A stretch of 64,000 bases of DNA from NCBI GenBank assembly GCA_002150995.1, contig MDHJ01000001.1, positions 930,001 to 994,000 on the forward strand, written 5' to 3'. The translations under genes were made by a program, and so were the position numbers. Source of the stretch: Clavibacter michiganensis (GTDB taxonomy: Bacteria; Actinomycetota; Actinomycetes; Actinomycetales; Microbacteriaceae). Positions 7,905 to 17,054 of this stretch are shown in pieces. Position 1 is the stretch's first letter; every line of letters begins with the position of its first letter. The notes under the pieces are model-generated. The model was not told the DNA's origin. It saw only the letters and a list, made by a program, of their open reading frames with translations, and made no database searches.

Positions 7905-9477
7905 CCCGGCGGGGGACGCGGACGTCCCTCCTGTCCCGCGTCGCGTCCCGCGCGGGCGTCGTGCTCGTCGCAGCCGTCGCGCTGAGCGGCTGCGGCCTCA
8001 TCCCCGTGCCCGAGCCGCGCAGCTCGACCTCGAGCCCCACCACGGAGGACGTGGCGCCCGACCTCGCGCGGTACTACGAGCAGGTCCTCGCCTGGTCGCC
8101 CTGCGAGGACGGTGCGCAGTGCGCGACAGCCACGGCGCCGCTCGACTGGTCGGCGCCGGACCCGGCCACCGACATCCAGCTCGCCCTCACCCGCCACGCG
8201 GCCCGCGGATCGGACGGTCCGCGGGGTCGCTCTTCGTCAACCCCGGCGGCCCGGGCGCCTCCGGCGTCGACTTCGTGAGGTCCAGCGTCGACTACGCGGT
8301 GTCCCGCGACCTGCAGGACGCGTACGACGTCGTCGGCTGGGATCCCCGCGGCGTCGGGGCCTCGACGGCCGTCGACTGCGTCGACGACGCCCAGCTCGAC
8401 TCCTTCCTCTACGGCGAGACCGAGGCGCGCCCGGGCACCCCGGAGCACGACCAGGAGCTCATCGACGCCGCGCGGTCGTTCGCGCAGTCGTGCGCCGCCC
8501 GGTCCGGCCCGCTGCTGCAGTTCATCGACACGCAGAGCACCGTGCGGGACCTCGACATGCTCCGGGCGCTGGTCGGGGATCCGGCGCTGAACTACCTCGG
8601 CTACTCGTACGGGACCAGCATCGGCGCCGAGTACGCGCAGGCGTTCCCCGCCCACGTCGGCCGCATGGTGCTCGACGGCGCGACGGATCCGTCCGCGAGC
8701 TCCTTCGACGTGGTGCTCGCCCAGACCGCGGGGTTCCGCACCTCCTTCGAGTCGTACATGGCGGCCTGCCTCCAGGGGCAGGAGTGCCCGTTCCGCGGAT
8801 CCGTCGAGGACGGCGTGGGGATGGCCGCCGACCTCCTCGACCGGCTCGACCAGAGCCCGCTGCGGGCCGTCGACGGCCGCGAGCTCGACGGGCAGGTCAT
8901 GCGCAGCGCCATCGACTCCGCCCTCTACAGCGAGCAGCAGTGGCCCGCCCTCACCACCGCGTTCACGGAGGCCCTCGGCGGCGGCTCCGCCACCGCCTTC
9001 GCCCTCGCCGACTCGTACTTCGGCCGCGCCCCCGACGGCACGTACACCGGCAACTTCTACGAGGCCTTCCTCGCGATCCAGTGCATCGACTACCCCGTGG
9101 AGCGCGACCCGGTCGTGCTGGCCCGGCAGGCCGCGGAGCTCCGGTCCGCCGCTGGCGAGCTGGCCGACGACGACACCTCGCGCGACGACGAGCCCGATCC
9201 CCTCTGCGGCGACTGGCCGTACCCGGCTCGGGCCACGCCGGCGCCGGTGTCGGCGGAAGGCGCCGCGCCCATCGTCGTGGTGGGCACCACCGGCGACCCG
9301 GCGACCCCCTACTCCTGGGCCGAGGCCCTCGCCGAACAGCTCGACTCGGGCGTCCTGCTGACGTACGAGGGGCAGGGGCACATCGCCTACGACGAACGGG
9401 ACCCGTGCATCGTGGCCGCCGTGGACGGGTACCTGCTCGGCGGGGACCCGGCGGAGTCGGGGACGACCTGCGGCTGA
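7901..9477 (+). pseudogene. Secreted lipoprotein alpha/beta hydrolase (peptidase S33, tripeptidyl-aminopeptidase type), frameshifted
   Basis: GTG 7901 (overlapping the holB stop) opens a signal peptide with lipobox ALSGCG. The first 109 codons run to about 8220. The frame then shifts, and the rest (SLFVNPGGPGASGVDF oxyanion region, nucleophile elbow GYSYGTSIG, WDPRGVGAST, C-terminal TAP-like domain with GTTGDPATPYSWA) is in another frame up to 9477. One missing G in the GGGG at 8223-8226 restores a continuous product of about 525 residues, the usual length of these exported hydrolases. The serine, and a late acid and histidine (QGHIAYDE), are all present. The lesion is therefore probably an assembly error. 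Substrate unknown; relatives release N-terminal peptides. Confidence 0.8.
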
Positions 9478-9510
9478 CCCGCGTGTGCGAGAGGACCCTC
9501 CCGCATCCGG

Positions 9511-9516
9511 TATGCT
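9511..9516 (+). promoter_or_regulatory. Possible -10 element of tRNA-Thr
   Basis: TATGCT 38 bases before the tRNA 5' end; the -35 region is not obvious. Confidence 0.35.
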
Positions 9517-9553
9517 CTCTACTCGTGCCCGGTACTCGCTGAGTCCGGGCCGG

Positions 9554-9629
9554 GCCGCCTTAGCTCAGTCGGTAGAGCATCTCACTCGTAATGAGAAGGT
9601 CGTCAGTTCGATTCTGACAGGCGGCTCCA
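9554..9629 (+). tRNA. tRNA-Thr (anticodon CGT)
   Basis: A complete cloverleaf with encoded CCA. The acceptor stem GCCGCCT pairs with AGGCGGC, the D arm has AGCTCAGTCGGTAGAGC, the anticodon stem TCTCA/TGAGA encloses CTCGTAA with anticodon CGT, and the T arm contains GTTCGATTC. The discriminator is T followed by CCA at 9627-9629. It reads ACG threonine codons, frequent in this G+C-rich genome. No integrase or duplicated 3' end is seen nearby, so it is not an occupied attachment site here. Confidence 0.97.
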
Positions 9630-9756
9630 CCACCCCATCCGCGCATCGCGCTCCCGGCATCCGCACCGGCTGCGCTGACCGGCGTCCCTCTTCCGCCGTC
9701 GCCTGCGGACCCGACCCGGCGAACCTCCCGCCGAGGATCCGCTCGGCCTCGGCGTC

Positions 9757-9762
9757 TAACAT
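9757..9762 (+). promoter_or_regulatory. -10 element implying a leaderless dacB transcript
   Basis: TAACAT followed by six bases and then the dacB ATG at 9769, with no Shine-Dalgarno sequence. Transcription should begin at or next to the A of ATG. Confidence 0.5.
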
Positions 9763-9768
9763 GGCCCC

Positions 9769-11252
9769 ATGCGATCCCCTGCCGACGGCCCCGACCGCGC
9801 CGGCCGCATCGCCCCGGAGGAGTCCGGTCGAGGCACGCGGAAGAGGACGGCGGCCGCACGCCGCACGCGCACCGTCACGGCCGCGGTCGCCGTCGTCGCC
9901 CTGCTCGCCGCCGGGTCCGTGGGCGCGGGGGCCCTCACGGGCCGCGCGGGCAGCGCCTCGGCGAGCGTCACGTCCTCCGCGGAGGCCCCTCCGACGCCGA
10001 GCCCCACGCCCACCGCGGATCCCGCGCGCTCGGCGCCCGCCGACGCATCCGCCGCCCGTGACCTCCGCATGTGCTCCATCTCCGCGCTCGCGCAGGATCC
10101 GCGGCTGGCGACGTTCGAGGGCCAGGTCCGCGACGCGGCCACCGGGCGCGTCCTGTTCGACCGGGACGGCAGCACCCCGGAGCGCACGGCGAGCGTCATG
10201 AAGGTCGTCACGTCGGCCGCCGCCCTCGCCGCGCTCGGTCCCGACCGTCGCATCGCCACCACGGTCGTCCGCGGTGCGGAGCCCGGCACCGTGGTGCTCG
10301 TCGGCGGCGGCGACCCGACCCTCTCCCGGCTCACCTCGGGCAGCTCCGTCTACCCGGGCGCTCCCCGCCTCAGCGACCTCGCGCAGCAGGTCCGCACTGC
10401 CTGGGCCGCAGACCCCTCCACGGCCGGCACGCCCATCAGCCGCATCGTTCTCGACACCTCGCTGTTCTCCGGGGAGACCTGGGCGCCGTCATGGGCGGCG
10501 ACCGAGCGCCGAGCCGGGTACTCGAGCTACATGACCGCGCTGCAGCTGGACGCCGACCGCGCGGATCCCGGCGCCGTCGTCTCCGCGCGCAGCGAGGACC
10601 CCCTGGCGCGCGTCGGCAGCACGTTCCGCTCCATGCTCGGCGCATCGGCCGAGGTCACGCAGGGCACCGCCCCGCGGGCGCCCCCGTCCTCGGGAAGGTG
10701 GAGTCGCAGCCCGTCTCCTCCCTCATCCAGACGGCGCTCATCAACTCCGACAACGTGCTCGCGGAGTCGCTCGCGCGGCTCGTCAGCATCCAGGTCGGGG
10801 CGGGGAGCACGCAGCAGTCGCTGGCCGCGGGCATCCCGAAGGCACTCGAGGCGTACGGCCTCGACACCTCCGACCTGACCATCGTCGACGGACAGGGCCT
10901 CAGCCCCGACAACCGCGTCCCGCCGTCGCTCCTGGCCCAGCTGATGATCCAGGTCGACCAGCGCCAGCAGGCGCTCGGCTACCTGCACGACGGCCTCCCG
11001 GTCGCGGGACGCACCGGCACGCTGGCGAGCCGGTTCACGGGCGACAGCTCGGTCGCCCGCGGGCACGTCGTCGCGAAGACCGGGTGGATCGACACCGGGT
11101 ACACGCTCGCCGGCATCGTCGACGCGGCCGACGGCAGCACGCTGACCTTCGCCTTCTATGCCATCGGGAACGTGACGGGCGATGCGAAGATCGCCCTCGA
11201 CGCGCTCGCCGCGGGGACCTACCGCTGCGGCGCGGACCTGGGCGACGAGTGA
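9769..11252 (+). pseudogene. dacB: D-alanyl-D-alanine carboxypeptidase/endopeptidase (PBP4 family), frameshifted
   Basis: The first reading frame gives a signal-anchor helix (about residues 31-53), a Ser/Thr/Pro-rich linker, and the penicillin-binding SxxK motif in ASVMK at about residue 142. The frame breaks at the GGG at 10676-10678. The remainder, with the SDN motif in NSDNVLAESLARL and the RTGTL (KTG-like) motif, is in another frame to 11252. One added G gives a continuous protein of about 495 residues. The family trims or cleaves peptidoglycan stem peptides outside the membrane. All three catalytic motifs are intact, so sequencing error is the simplest reading. Confidence 0.8.
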
Positions 11253-11316
11253 CCCGCCTCCCGATCCCGGGCGGCGGACCCACGGCACCGGGCACGGCCC
11301 GGGGAAGGAGCGGCGC

Positions 11317-11907
11317 ATGAGCAGGGCCCTGTTCATCATCGACGTGCAGAACGACTTCACCGAGGGCGGGGCGCTCGGCGTCACGGGAGGCGGCGACGTC
11401 GCGCGCGGCATCACCCGGCTCCTCGCGGCTGAGCCCTACCGCTACGACCATGTCCTCGCGTCCCGGGACTGGCACGAGGCGACCGGGGACAACGGCGGGC
11501 ACTTCGCCCCGGCCGGCACCGTGCCCGACTACTCGACCACCTGGCCGGAGCACTGCGTGCAGGGCACGCCGGGTGCCGAGTACCACCCCGACCTCGACGT
11601 CACCGCGGTCGACTTCCACCTGTGCAAGGGCCAGGGCGCCCCCGCGTACTCGATCTTCGAGGGGACGACGGAGGACGGCGTGCCGCTCGCCGACCTCCTG
11701 GTCCTCCACGACATCACGGACGTGGACGTCGTCGGCATCGCCACCGACTACTGCGTGCTCGCCTCGGCGCTGGACGCCGTCCACCAGGGAAAGAGCGTGC
11801 GGGTTCTCGCCGACCTGGTCGCCGGGGTCGCCCCCGCTACCAGCACCGCCGCGCTGGAGCGCCTGCGCGATGCCGGCGCGGAGATCGTCGAGGGCCCCGC
11901 CGTCTGA
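11317..11907 (+). CDS. pncA: Nicotinamidase / isochorismatase-family hydrolase
   Basis: A 196-residue cysteine hydrolase. FIIDVQNDF holds the catalytic Asp (residue 8); SRDWH and a later His provide the metal-binding D-x-H..H set; the Lys lies in HLCKGQ; and the nucleophile is the Cys of GIATDYCVLAS at about residue 147. This set is typical of PncA, which deamidates nicotinamide to nicotinate for NAD salvage. The start ATG 11317 has a strong GAAGGAG seven bases upstream. The gene stands between dacB and an aldehyde dehydrogenase, with no overlap to either. Confidence 0.88.
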   Translation: MSRALFIIDVQNDFTEGGALGVTGGGDVARGITRLLAAEPYRYDHVLASRDWHEATGDNGGHFAPAGTVPDYSTTWPEHCVQGTPGAEYHPDLDVTAVDFHLCKGQGAPAYSIFEGTTEDGVPLADLLVLHDITDVDVVGIATDYCVLASALDAVHQGKSVRVLADLVAGVAPATSTAALERLRDAGAEIVEGPAV

Positions 11908-12022
11908 CGGACCCCGCCCGCGGCGGGCGCACCACGACGTCGACGGCGTACCGGACGACGACGAGCACGACCCGGCGCACGAGCACCGGCACGAGCACGA
12001 GCACGGAAGAAGCGAGGAGACC

Positions 12023-13504
12023 ATGAGCGCATCCACCGAGACCGACCTCCTGTCGGGAACGCCCACCACCCTGCTCATCGGCGGCGAGCGGGTCGACGCG
12101 GAGGGCGGAGCGGCCTTCGACGTCCGCGACCCGGCCACCGACGACGTCATCGCCCGGGTGGCCGACGCGAGCCCGGCGGACGGCGCCCGCGCCCTCGACG
12201 CCGCGGTCGACGCCGCGGCGGGCTGGGCGGCGACGGCGCCGCGCGTCCGCGGGGAGATCCTCCGTCGCGCGTTCGACCTGCTGCAGGAGCGCCGGGACGA
12301 GTTCGCGCTGCTCATGACGCTGGAGATGGGCAAGCCGATCGCGGAGTCGCTCGGCGAGGTCGCCTACGGCGGCGAGTTCCTCCGCTGGTTCTCGGAGGAG
12401 GCCGTGCGCATCACCGGCCGGTACGGCACCAACCCGGAGGGGACCGGGCGCATGATCGTGTCGCAGCATCCTGTCGGACCCGTCCTGCTCATCACCCCGT
12501 GGAACTTCCCGCTCGCCATGGCCACGCGCAAGATCGCGCCGGCGCTCGCCGCGGGCTGCACCGTGGTCATCAAGCCGGCCGACCTCACGCCCCTCACCAC
12601 GCTGCGCTTCGCCGAGCTCCTGGCCGAGGCGGGGCTGCCGGCGGGCGTGCTCAACGTGATCCCCACGACCTCCGCCGCCGAGGTCACGGGGCCGCTCATC
12701 GCGGACCCGCGGCTGCGCAAGCTGAGCTTCACCGGCTCCACGCCCGTCGGCCGCCGGCTCGGGGCGCAGGCGGCCGAGAACGTCCTCCGCGTCTCGCTCG
12801 AGCTGGGCGGCAACGCCCCGTTCGTGGTCTTCGCGGACGCCGATCTCGACAGGGCCGTCGACGGCGCCATGGCGGCGAAGTTCCGGAACGTCGGTCAGGC
12901 GTGCACGGCCGCCAACCGGTTCATCGTCGAGGCGTCGGTCGCGGAGGCGTTCGCGGACCGCCTGCAGGAGCGCATCGGCGCCATGCGGCTCGGGCGCGGC
13001 ACCGAGGAGGGGGTGACGGTCGGCCCGCTCATCGACGGACGGGCGGTCGAGAAGGCCGACCGCCTCGTGCGCGATGCCGTGGAGCGCGGCGCCCGCGTGC
13101 GCGCGGGCGGCGAGCCGCGTGAGGGCGCCGGCCACTTCTACCCGCCGACGCTCATCACGGGCGTCGCCGAGGGCAGCGACATCCTCCGCGAGGAGATCTT
13201 CGGCCCGGTGGTGGCCGTCGTCCCGTTCGCCGACGGGGACGAGGACGAGGCCGTGCGCCTGGCCAACGACACCGAGTTCGGGCTCGTCTCGTACGTCTTC
13301 ACCCGGGACCTCGCCCGGGGCCAGCGGATGATCGAGCGGCTCGAGACGGGCATGACCGGGCTCAACATGGGCGTCGTCTCGAACGCGGCGGCGCCCTTCG
13401 GGGGCGTGAAGCAGTCCGGCCTCGGCCGGGAGGGCGGGCTCGAGGGCATCCACGAGTACCTGAACACGAAGTACACGCTGACGCCCGACCCGTTCGCCGC
13501 GTAG
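12023..13504 (+). CDS. gabD: NAD(P)-dependent aldehyde dehydrogenase, succinate-semialdehyde dehydrogenase type
   Basis: A 493-residue ALDH. The motifs run in order: LITPWNFPLA at about 153-162, KPADLTPLTT, FTGSTPVGR, the general base in LELGGNAP, catalytic Cys294 in GQACTAANR, EEIFGPVVAV, and a C-terminal FGGVKQSGLGREGG. The GabD-like pattern suggests oxidation of succinate semialdehyde to succinate, but other aldehydes cannot be excluded. The start ATG 12023 has GAGGAG three bases before it. The 115-base upstream gap is rich in CGAGCAC/CGGCACG repeats with no gene. The stop shares a base with the next GTG start (TAGTG). Confidence 0.85.
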   Translation: MSASTETDLLSGTPTTLLIGGERVDAEGGAAFDVRDPATDDVIARVADASPADGARALDAAVDAAAGWAATAPRVRGEILRRAFDLLQERRDEFALLMTLEMGKPIAESLGEVAYGGEFLRWFSEEAVRITGRYGTNPEGTGRMIVSQHPVGPVLLITPWNFPLAMATRKIAPALAAGCTVVIKPADLTPLTTLRFAELLAEAGLPAGVLNVIPTTSAAEVTGPLIADPRLRKLSFTGSTPVGRRLGAQAAENVLRVSLELGGNAPFVVFADADLDRAVDGAMAAKFRNVGQACTAANRFIVEASVAEAFADRLQERIGAMRLGRGTEEGVTVGPLIDGRAVEKADRLVRDAVERGARVRAGGEPREGAGHFYPPTLITGVAEGSDILREEIFGPVVAVVPFADGDEDEAVRLANDTEFGLVSYVFTRDLARGQRMIERLETGMTGLNMGVVSNAAAPFGGVKQSGLGREGGLEGIHEYLNTKYTLTPDPFAA

Positions 13505-14316
13505 TGGCGCACGTCGTCCCGGTCGAGGACCTGCGGGATCCGCGGCTCGCCGACTACAGCCACCGCACCGACGTGGCGCTCCGCAAGGACGCGGGAGCAA
13601 GGCACGGGATCTACCTGGCCGAGTCCGCGCTCGTGCTGGAGCGGGCGCTCCGTGCCGGGCACGTCCCGCGGTCGGTGCTCGCGCTCGGCGGCACGGTCGA
13701 CGAGGCGCTCGCCCTGGTCGGCGACCGTGACGTGCCCGTGTTCACGGGCCCGGGCGAGCTGCTGGCGGAGCTGACCGGGTACGTCCTCCACCGCGGGGTC
13801 GTCGCGTCGCTCGACCGGCCCGCGCTGCCGTCCGTGGCGTCGCTCCTCGCCGGTGCCCGCCGGGTCGTGGTGCTCGAGGACGTCGTGGACCCCACCAACG
13901 TGGGGGCGATCTTCCGCTCCGTCGGGGCGATCGGCGCCGACGCCGTGCTCGTCACGCCGCGGTGCACGGACCCGCTGTACCGCCGGGCCATCCGCGTGAG
14001 CATGGGCACGGTGCTCCAGGTGCCGTGGACGCGCACGGGGGAGTGGCCGGAGACGCGGGCGACGCTCGCGGCCGCGGGCTTCCACGTGGCCGCGCTGGCG
14101 CTCACGCCGGACGCCGTCTCCCTCCGCGACTTCCCCGCCGCGGAGCACGCGCGGCTCGCGATCGTGCTCGGGTCCGAGGGGCCGGGGCTCTCCGAGGAGG
14201 CGATCCGGTCGGCGGACACGGTCGTGCGGATCCCCATGGCGCACGGCATCGACTCGCTCAACGTCGCCGCGGCCAGCGCGGTGGCGCTGTACGCGCTCAC
14301 GGCGCCGGCCGGCTGA
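13504..14316 (+). CDS. SpoU-family RNA 2'-O-methyltransferase
   Basis: A 270-residue TrmH/SpoU (SPOUT) methyltransferase. The N-terminal region (about 1-105) is a substrate-binding domain. The knotted catalytic domain shows motif 1 in VVDPTNVGAIFRSVGAIGADAV (residues about 124-146), motif 2 in LGSEGPGLS and motif 3 in IPMAHGIDSLNVAAASAVALYA, with the conserved N, R, E and S/N residues present. It uses S-adenosylmethionine to methylate ribose in rRNA or tRNA; the exact nucleotide cannot be read from the sequence. GTG 13504 overlaps the ALDH stop, suggesting cotranscription. Confidence 0.88.
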   Translation: MAHVVPVEDLRDPRLADYSHRTDVALRKDAGARHGIYLAESALVLERALRAGHVPRSVLALGGTVDEALALVGDRDVPVFTGPGELLAELTGYVLHRGVVASLDRPALPSVASLLAGARRVVVLEDVVDPTNVGAIFRSVGAIGADAVLVTPRCTDPLYRRAIRVSMGTVLQVPWTRTGEWPETRATLAAAGFHVAALALTPDAVSLRDFPAAEHARLAIVLGSEGPGLSEEAIRSADTVVRIPMAHGIDSLNVAAASAVALYALTAPAG

Positions 14317-14414
14317 GGCCCCGGGCGGCGGTCCCCTCCGCCACGCGCGGCGCGCCCGACGACCGCCCCGCGCGCCGGCGCCTAGCCTGGCGGCATCCGC
14401 GAGAAGGGGTCCCC

Positions 14415-14783
14415 ATGCGCACGCGTCCCGCCCGTCGGCGTCCCACGCCCCTGACCGTCGTGTACCTCGTCCTCGCGGTGGCGGGGCTCGTCCTCACGTG
14501 GACCGCCAACATCCAGGTCGTCGTGTCCGGGCGCGACTTCCTCGCCGACCTGTCCGCGGGCGGCCCCGCCGTGTCGTCGCTGTCGTGGGACCTGCTGATA
14601 GCGGCCGTCGCGAGCGTGGCGTTCATCGTCGCGGAGGGACGGCGGCTCCGGATGCGGCGCGTCTGGGTGTACCTGCTCCTCGTCCCGCTCGTGGCGTTCG
14701 CGGTGGCCCTGCCGCTGTTCCTCGCGGCGCGGGAGATGCGGATCACCGCGCCGGAGCCCGCGACCCCGCCTGCGGTCGGCTGA
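14415..14783 (+). CDS. DUF2834 small membrane protein
   Basis: A 122-residue protein with three predicted membrane helices (about 14-30, 55-75 and 85-105). The DUF2834 pattern is recognisable: WTANIQVV near the first helix, a region ending SLSWDLLIAAVASVAFIVAEGRRL, and the end PLFLAAREMRI. The function of the family is unknown. A TAGCCT hexamer at 14383-14388 and a purine-rich AGAAGGGG leader suggest its own promoter. It converges with the ABC exporter gene on the opposite strand. Confidence 0.7.
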   Translation: MRTRPARRRPTPLTVVYLVLAVAGLVLTWTANIQVVVSGRDFLADLSAGGPAVSSLSWDLLIAAVASVAFIVAEGRRLRMRRVWVYLLLVPLVAFAVALPLFLAAREMRITAPEPATPPAVG

Positions 14784-14843
14784 GCCCGGCCCAGCCCGTC
14801 TCCGGGGGAGGGGCGTCGGCGACCGGCCTGCGAGCGCCGCGCG

Positions 14844-16781
14844 CTAGACCAGGAGCTGGTGCTTCGCGAGGTCGCGGTAGAGCGGCGTCGAGACGACGAG
14901 CTCGGCGTGCGTGCCCGTGCCGACGACGCGACCCTTCTCGACGACCACGATGAGGTCGCTGTCGACGACGGTCGACAGGCGGTGCGCGATGACGATGAGT
15001 GTGCGGTGCTCGGCCACCGCGTCGATGGCCTTGCGGAGCAGCTGCTCGTTGAGGCCGTCGAGGCTCGAGGTGGACTCGTCGAGCAGGAGGATCGGGGGCG
15101 CCGACAGCAGCGTGCGCGCGATGGCGAGACGCTGGCGCTCGCCGCCGGAGAGCATGATGCCGTCCTCGCCCACGGGGGCGTCGAGCCCGAGCTCGTTGCG
15201 CGCGAGCACCTCGGTGAGGTTCACCGCGTGGAGCACCTGGACGCAGTCCTCATCGGTGGCGTCGAACGCGGTGAGGGTGAGGTTCTCGCGCAGGGTGCCG
15301 GCGAGCACGGGCGCGTCCTGCTCGACGTAGCCGATCTGGCGGCGGAGCTCCTCGCGGTCGAGGGTGCGGATGTCGCGGCCGCCGATGCGGACGATGCCGG
15401 AGGTCGGGTCGTAGAAGCGCTCGATGAGGGCGAGGATGGTGCTCTTGCCCGCGCCCGAGGGACCGACGAGGGCGATCCGGGTGCCCCGGTCGGCACGGAA
15501 GCTGACGCCCTGGAGCACGCCGCCGCCCGTGCGGTCGGCGCCCGGGACGGAGTCCGTCGCCGGCTCCGCACGACGGAGGGAATCGTCGGCGCCCAGGCCA
15601 TCGCCTGCATCCGCCCCGGCCCCATCCGCCGGCGCCGGCGCCGGGACCGGGTAGGCGAAGCGCACGTCCACCAGCTCGACGGCGGGCGCGTCCGTGCGGT
15701 CGTCGGCGCTCGGGCCGTCGTCGCGCAGGCGGCCGGCGAGGGCCTCGTCGCCGTCGGTCTCGCCCGGCAGCTTCACGATCTCCTGGATGCGGCCGAGCGC
15801 CCCGAGCGCCTGGTTGACCGCGGTGACGGCGCCGAACGCCTGGCCGAGCGGCATGATCATGAGGAAGAGGAACAGGATGAAGGCCACCAGGTCGCCGACG
15901 CCGATGGCGCCCGACGCGACGCGGAAGCCGCCCACGCCGACCACCACGAGGAACGACGCCTGCAGCGCGATGCCCGCGATCGGCACCACCACGGCGGACG
16001 CCTTCGCGACCTTGATGCCCATCTCCCAGGCGCCCTCGGCGTCGGCCTCGATGGTGCGGATCTCGCGGTCGGTGGCGTTGCTGGCGCGGACGGTGCGGAT
16101 CGCGCCGATGGCCCGCTCCACGCTCGCAGCGAGGTCGCCGACCTTCCGCTGCGCGCGCTGGCTGGCCACGCGGATGCGGCCGGAGAGCCCCACGACGGCG
16201 ACCACGGAGACGGCGACGACCAGCACGGTGAGGCCGAGGAGCACCGGGTCGATGATCAGCATCGCGATGACGGCGCCGAGGAAGGTGACCGCGCCGCCGA
16301 TCGCCTCCACGAGGCCCTGCGTGAGCACGGCGCGGAGGAGCGTGGTGTCGGATCCGACGCGGGAGACGAGGTCGCCGGTGCGCCGCGTGTCGAACTCGGA
16401 GATGGGGAGGCGCAGGATGCGCCGGACGAGGGTGCGTCGCGACGAGAGGACGATGCCCTCGCCCATCCGCTGCAGCAGGTAGTGCTGGTAGCCGGAGAGG
16501 AGGCCGGAGACGACCACGAGGCCGACGAGCGCCCAGACCAGCGCGCCGAGCGCGCCGCCGTCCTGCACGACGCCGACCACGCGCTGCACGAGCAGGGGCT
16601 GGCCGAGGCTCGCGGCGGCGCCGAGGACGCTGAGCACGATGACGAAGGCCATGAGTCCGCGCTGCTCGAGGATGTAGGGGAGCAGCTCCGAGAAGCGGGC
16701 GCGGGGGCCGTCGTCGGCCGAGTCGCGGCGGGCGAACGGGTTGCGGGACCGGGCGCGCGGGGCGGTGGTGGCTTCGGTCAT
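14844..16781 (-). CDS. ABC exporter half-transporter (fused membrane and ATPase domains)
   Basis: A 645-residue protein with six membrane helices (about residues 40-320) followed by an ATPase. Walker A is LVGPSGAGKST, the Q-loop is in GYVEQDAP, the signature is LSGGERQRLAIARTL, Walker B is ILLLDESTSSLD, and the H-loop is in VIAHRLST. It should work as a dimer in the multidrug/lipid exporter family. An insertion of about 45 Ala/Asp/Gly-rich residues lies between the first ATPase strand (VRFAYPVP) and Walker A, where close relatives have a short loop. The likely promoter is TAGAGT at 16922-16927 (minus), about 140 bases upstream, and GGGAGC lies before the ATG. Confidence 0.9.
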   Translation of the reverse strand: MTEATTAPRARSRNPFARRDSADDGPRARFSELLPYILEQRGLMAFVIVLSVLGAAASLGQPLLVQRVVGVVQDGGALGALVWALVGLVVVSGLLSGYQHYLLQRMGEGIVLSSRRTLVRRILRLPISEFDTRRTGDLVSRVGSDTTLLRAVLTQGLVEAIGGAVTFLGAVIAMLIIDPVLLGLTVLVVAVSVVAVVGLSGRIRVASQRAQRKVGDLAASVERAIGAIRTVRASNATDREIRTIEADAEGAWEMGIKVAKASAVVVPIAGIALQASFLVVVGVGGFRVASGAIGVGDLVAFILFLFLMIMPLGQAFGAVTAVNQALGALGRIQEIVKLPGETDGDEALAGRLRDDGPSADDRTDAPAVELVDVRFAYPVPAPAPADGAGADAGDGLGADDSLRRAEPATDSVPGADRTGGGVLQGVSFRADRGTRIALVGPSGAGKSTILALIERFYDPTSGIVRIGGRDIRTLDREELRRQIGYVEQDAPVLAGTLRENLTLTAFDATDEDCVQVLHAVNLTEVLARNELGLDAPVGEDGIMLSGGERQRLAIARTLLSAPPILLLDESTSSLDGLNEQLLRKAIDAVAEHRTLIVIAHRLSTVVDSDLIVVVEKGRVVGTGTHAELVVSTPLYRDLAKHQLLV

Positions 16782-17040
16782 GGGGTGCTCCCGGGCTCGT
16801 CGGTCGGCGTCGTGCGGCGGCGCGGACGGCGTCGCGGGCGGTCGGGGCAGGACCCCGCGGGGACGGGGCGCGGACGTCGCTGCTGCGGGCAGCGGTGCCG
16901 CCGTGCCGTGATCCGCCCTGCGACTCTACGCGCCGCACGCCGGGCGTCCGCCGCGCGCGGGGCGTCGGCCGGGGGACCTCAGCTGGGACCCCGCCCGGAT
17001 CCCCGCGTCCGGAACCGTGGTCGATCCGCCCGCGGCTCCC

Positions 17041-17046
17041 TAGGCT
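17041..17046 (+). promoter_or_regulatory. -10 element before the exporter ATPase, near-leaderless spacing
   Basis: TAGGCT followed by eight bases and GTG 17055; there is no clear Shine-Dalgarno sequence, so the mRNA probably has zero to two leader bases. Confidence 0.4.
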
Positions 17047-17054
17047 GAGGTCCC

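Noticed and set aside
9554..9629. tRNA-Thr as integration site of a mobile element
   Set aside because: No integrase, no direct repeat of the tRNA 3' end, and housekeeping genes on both sides.
11908..12022. CGAGCAC-rich interval before the aldehyde dehydrogenase as a small gene or repeat element
   Set aside because: The repeats are short and irregular, and the open frame continues only as His/Glu/Arg low-complexity text.
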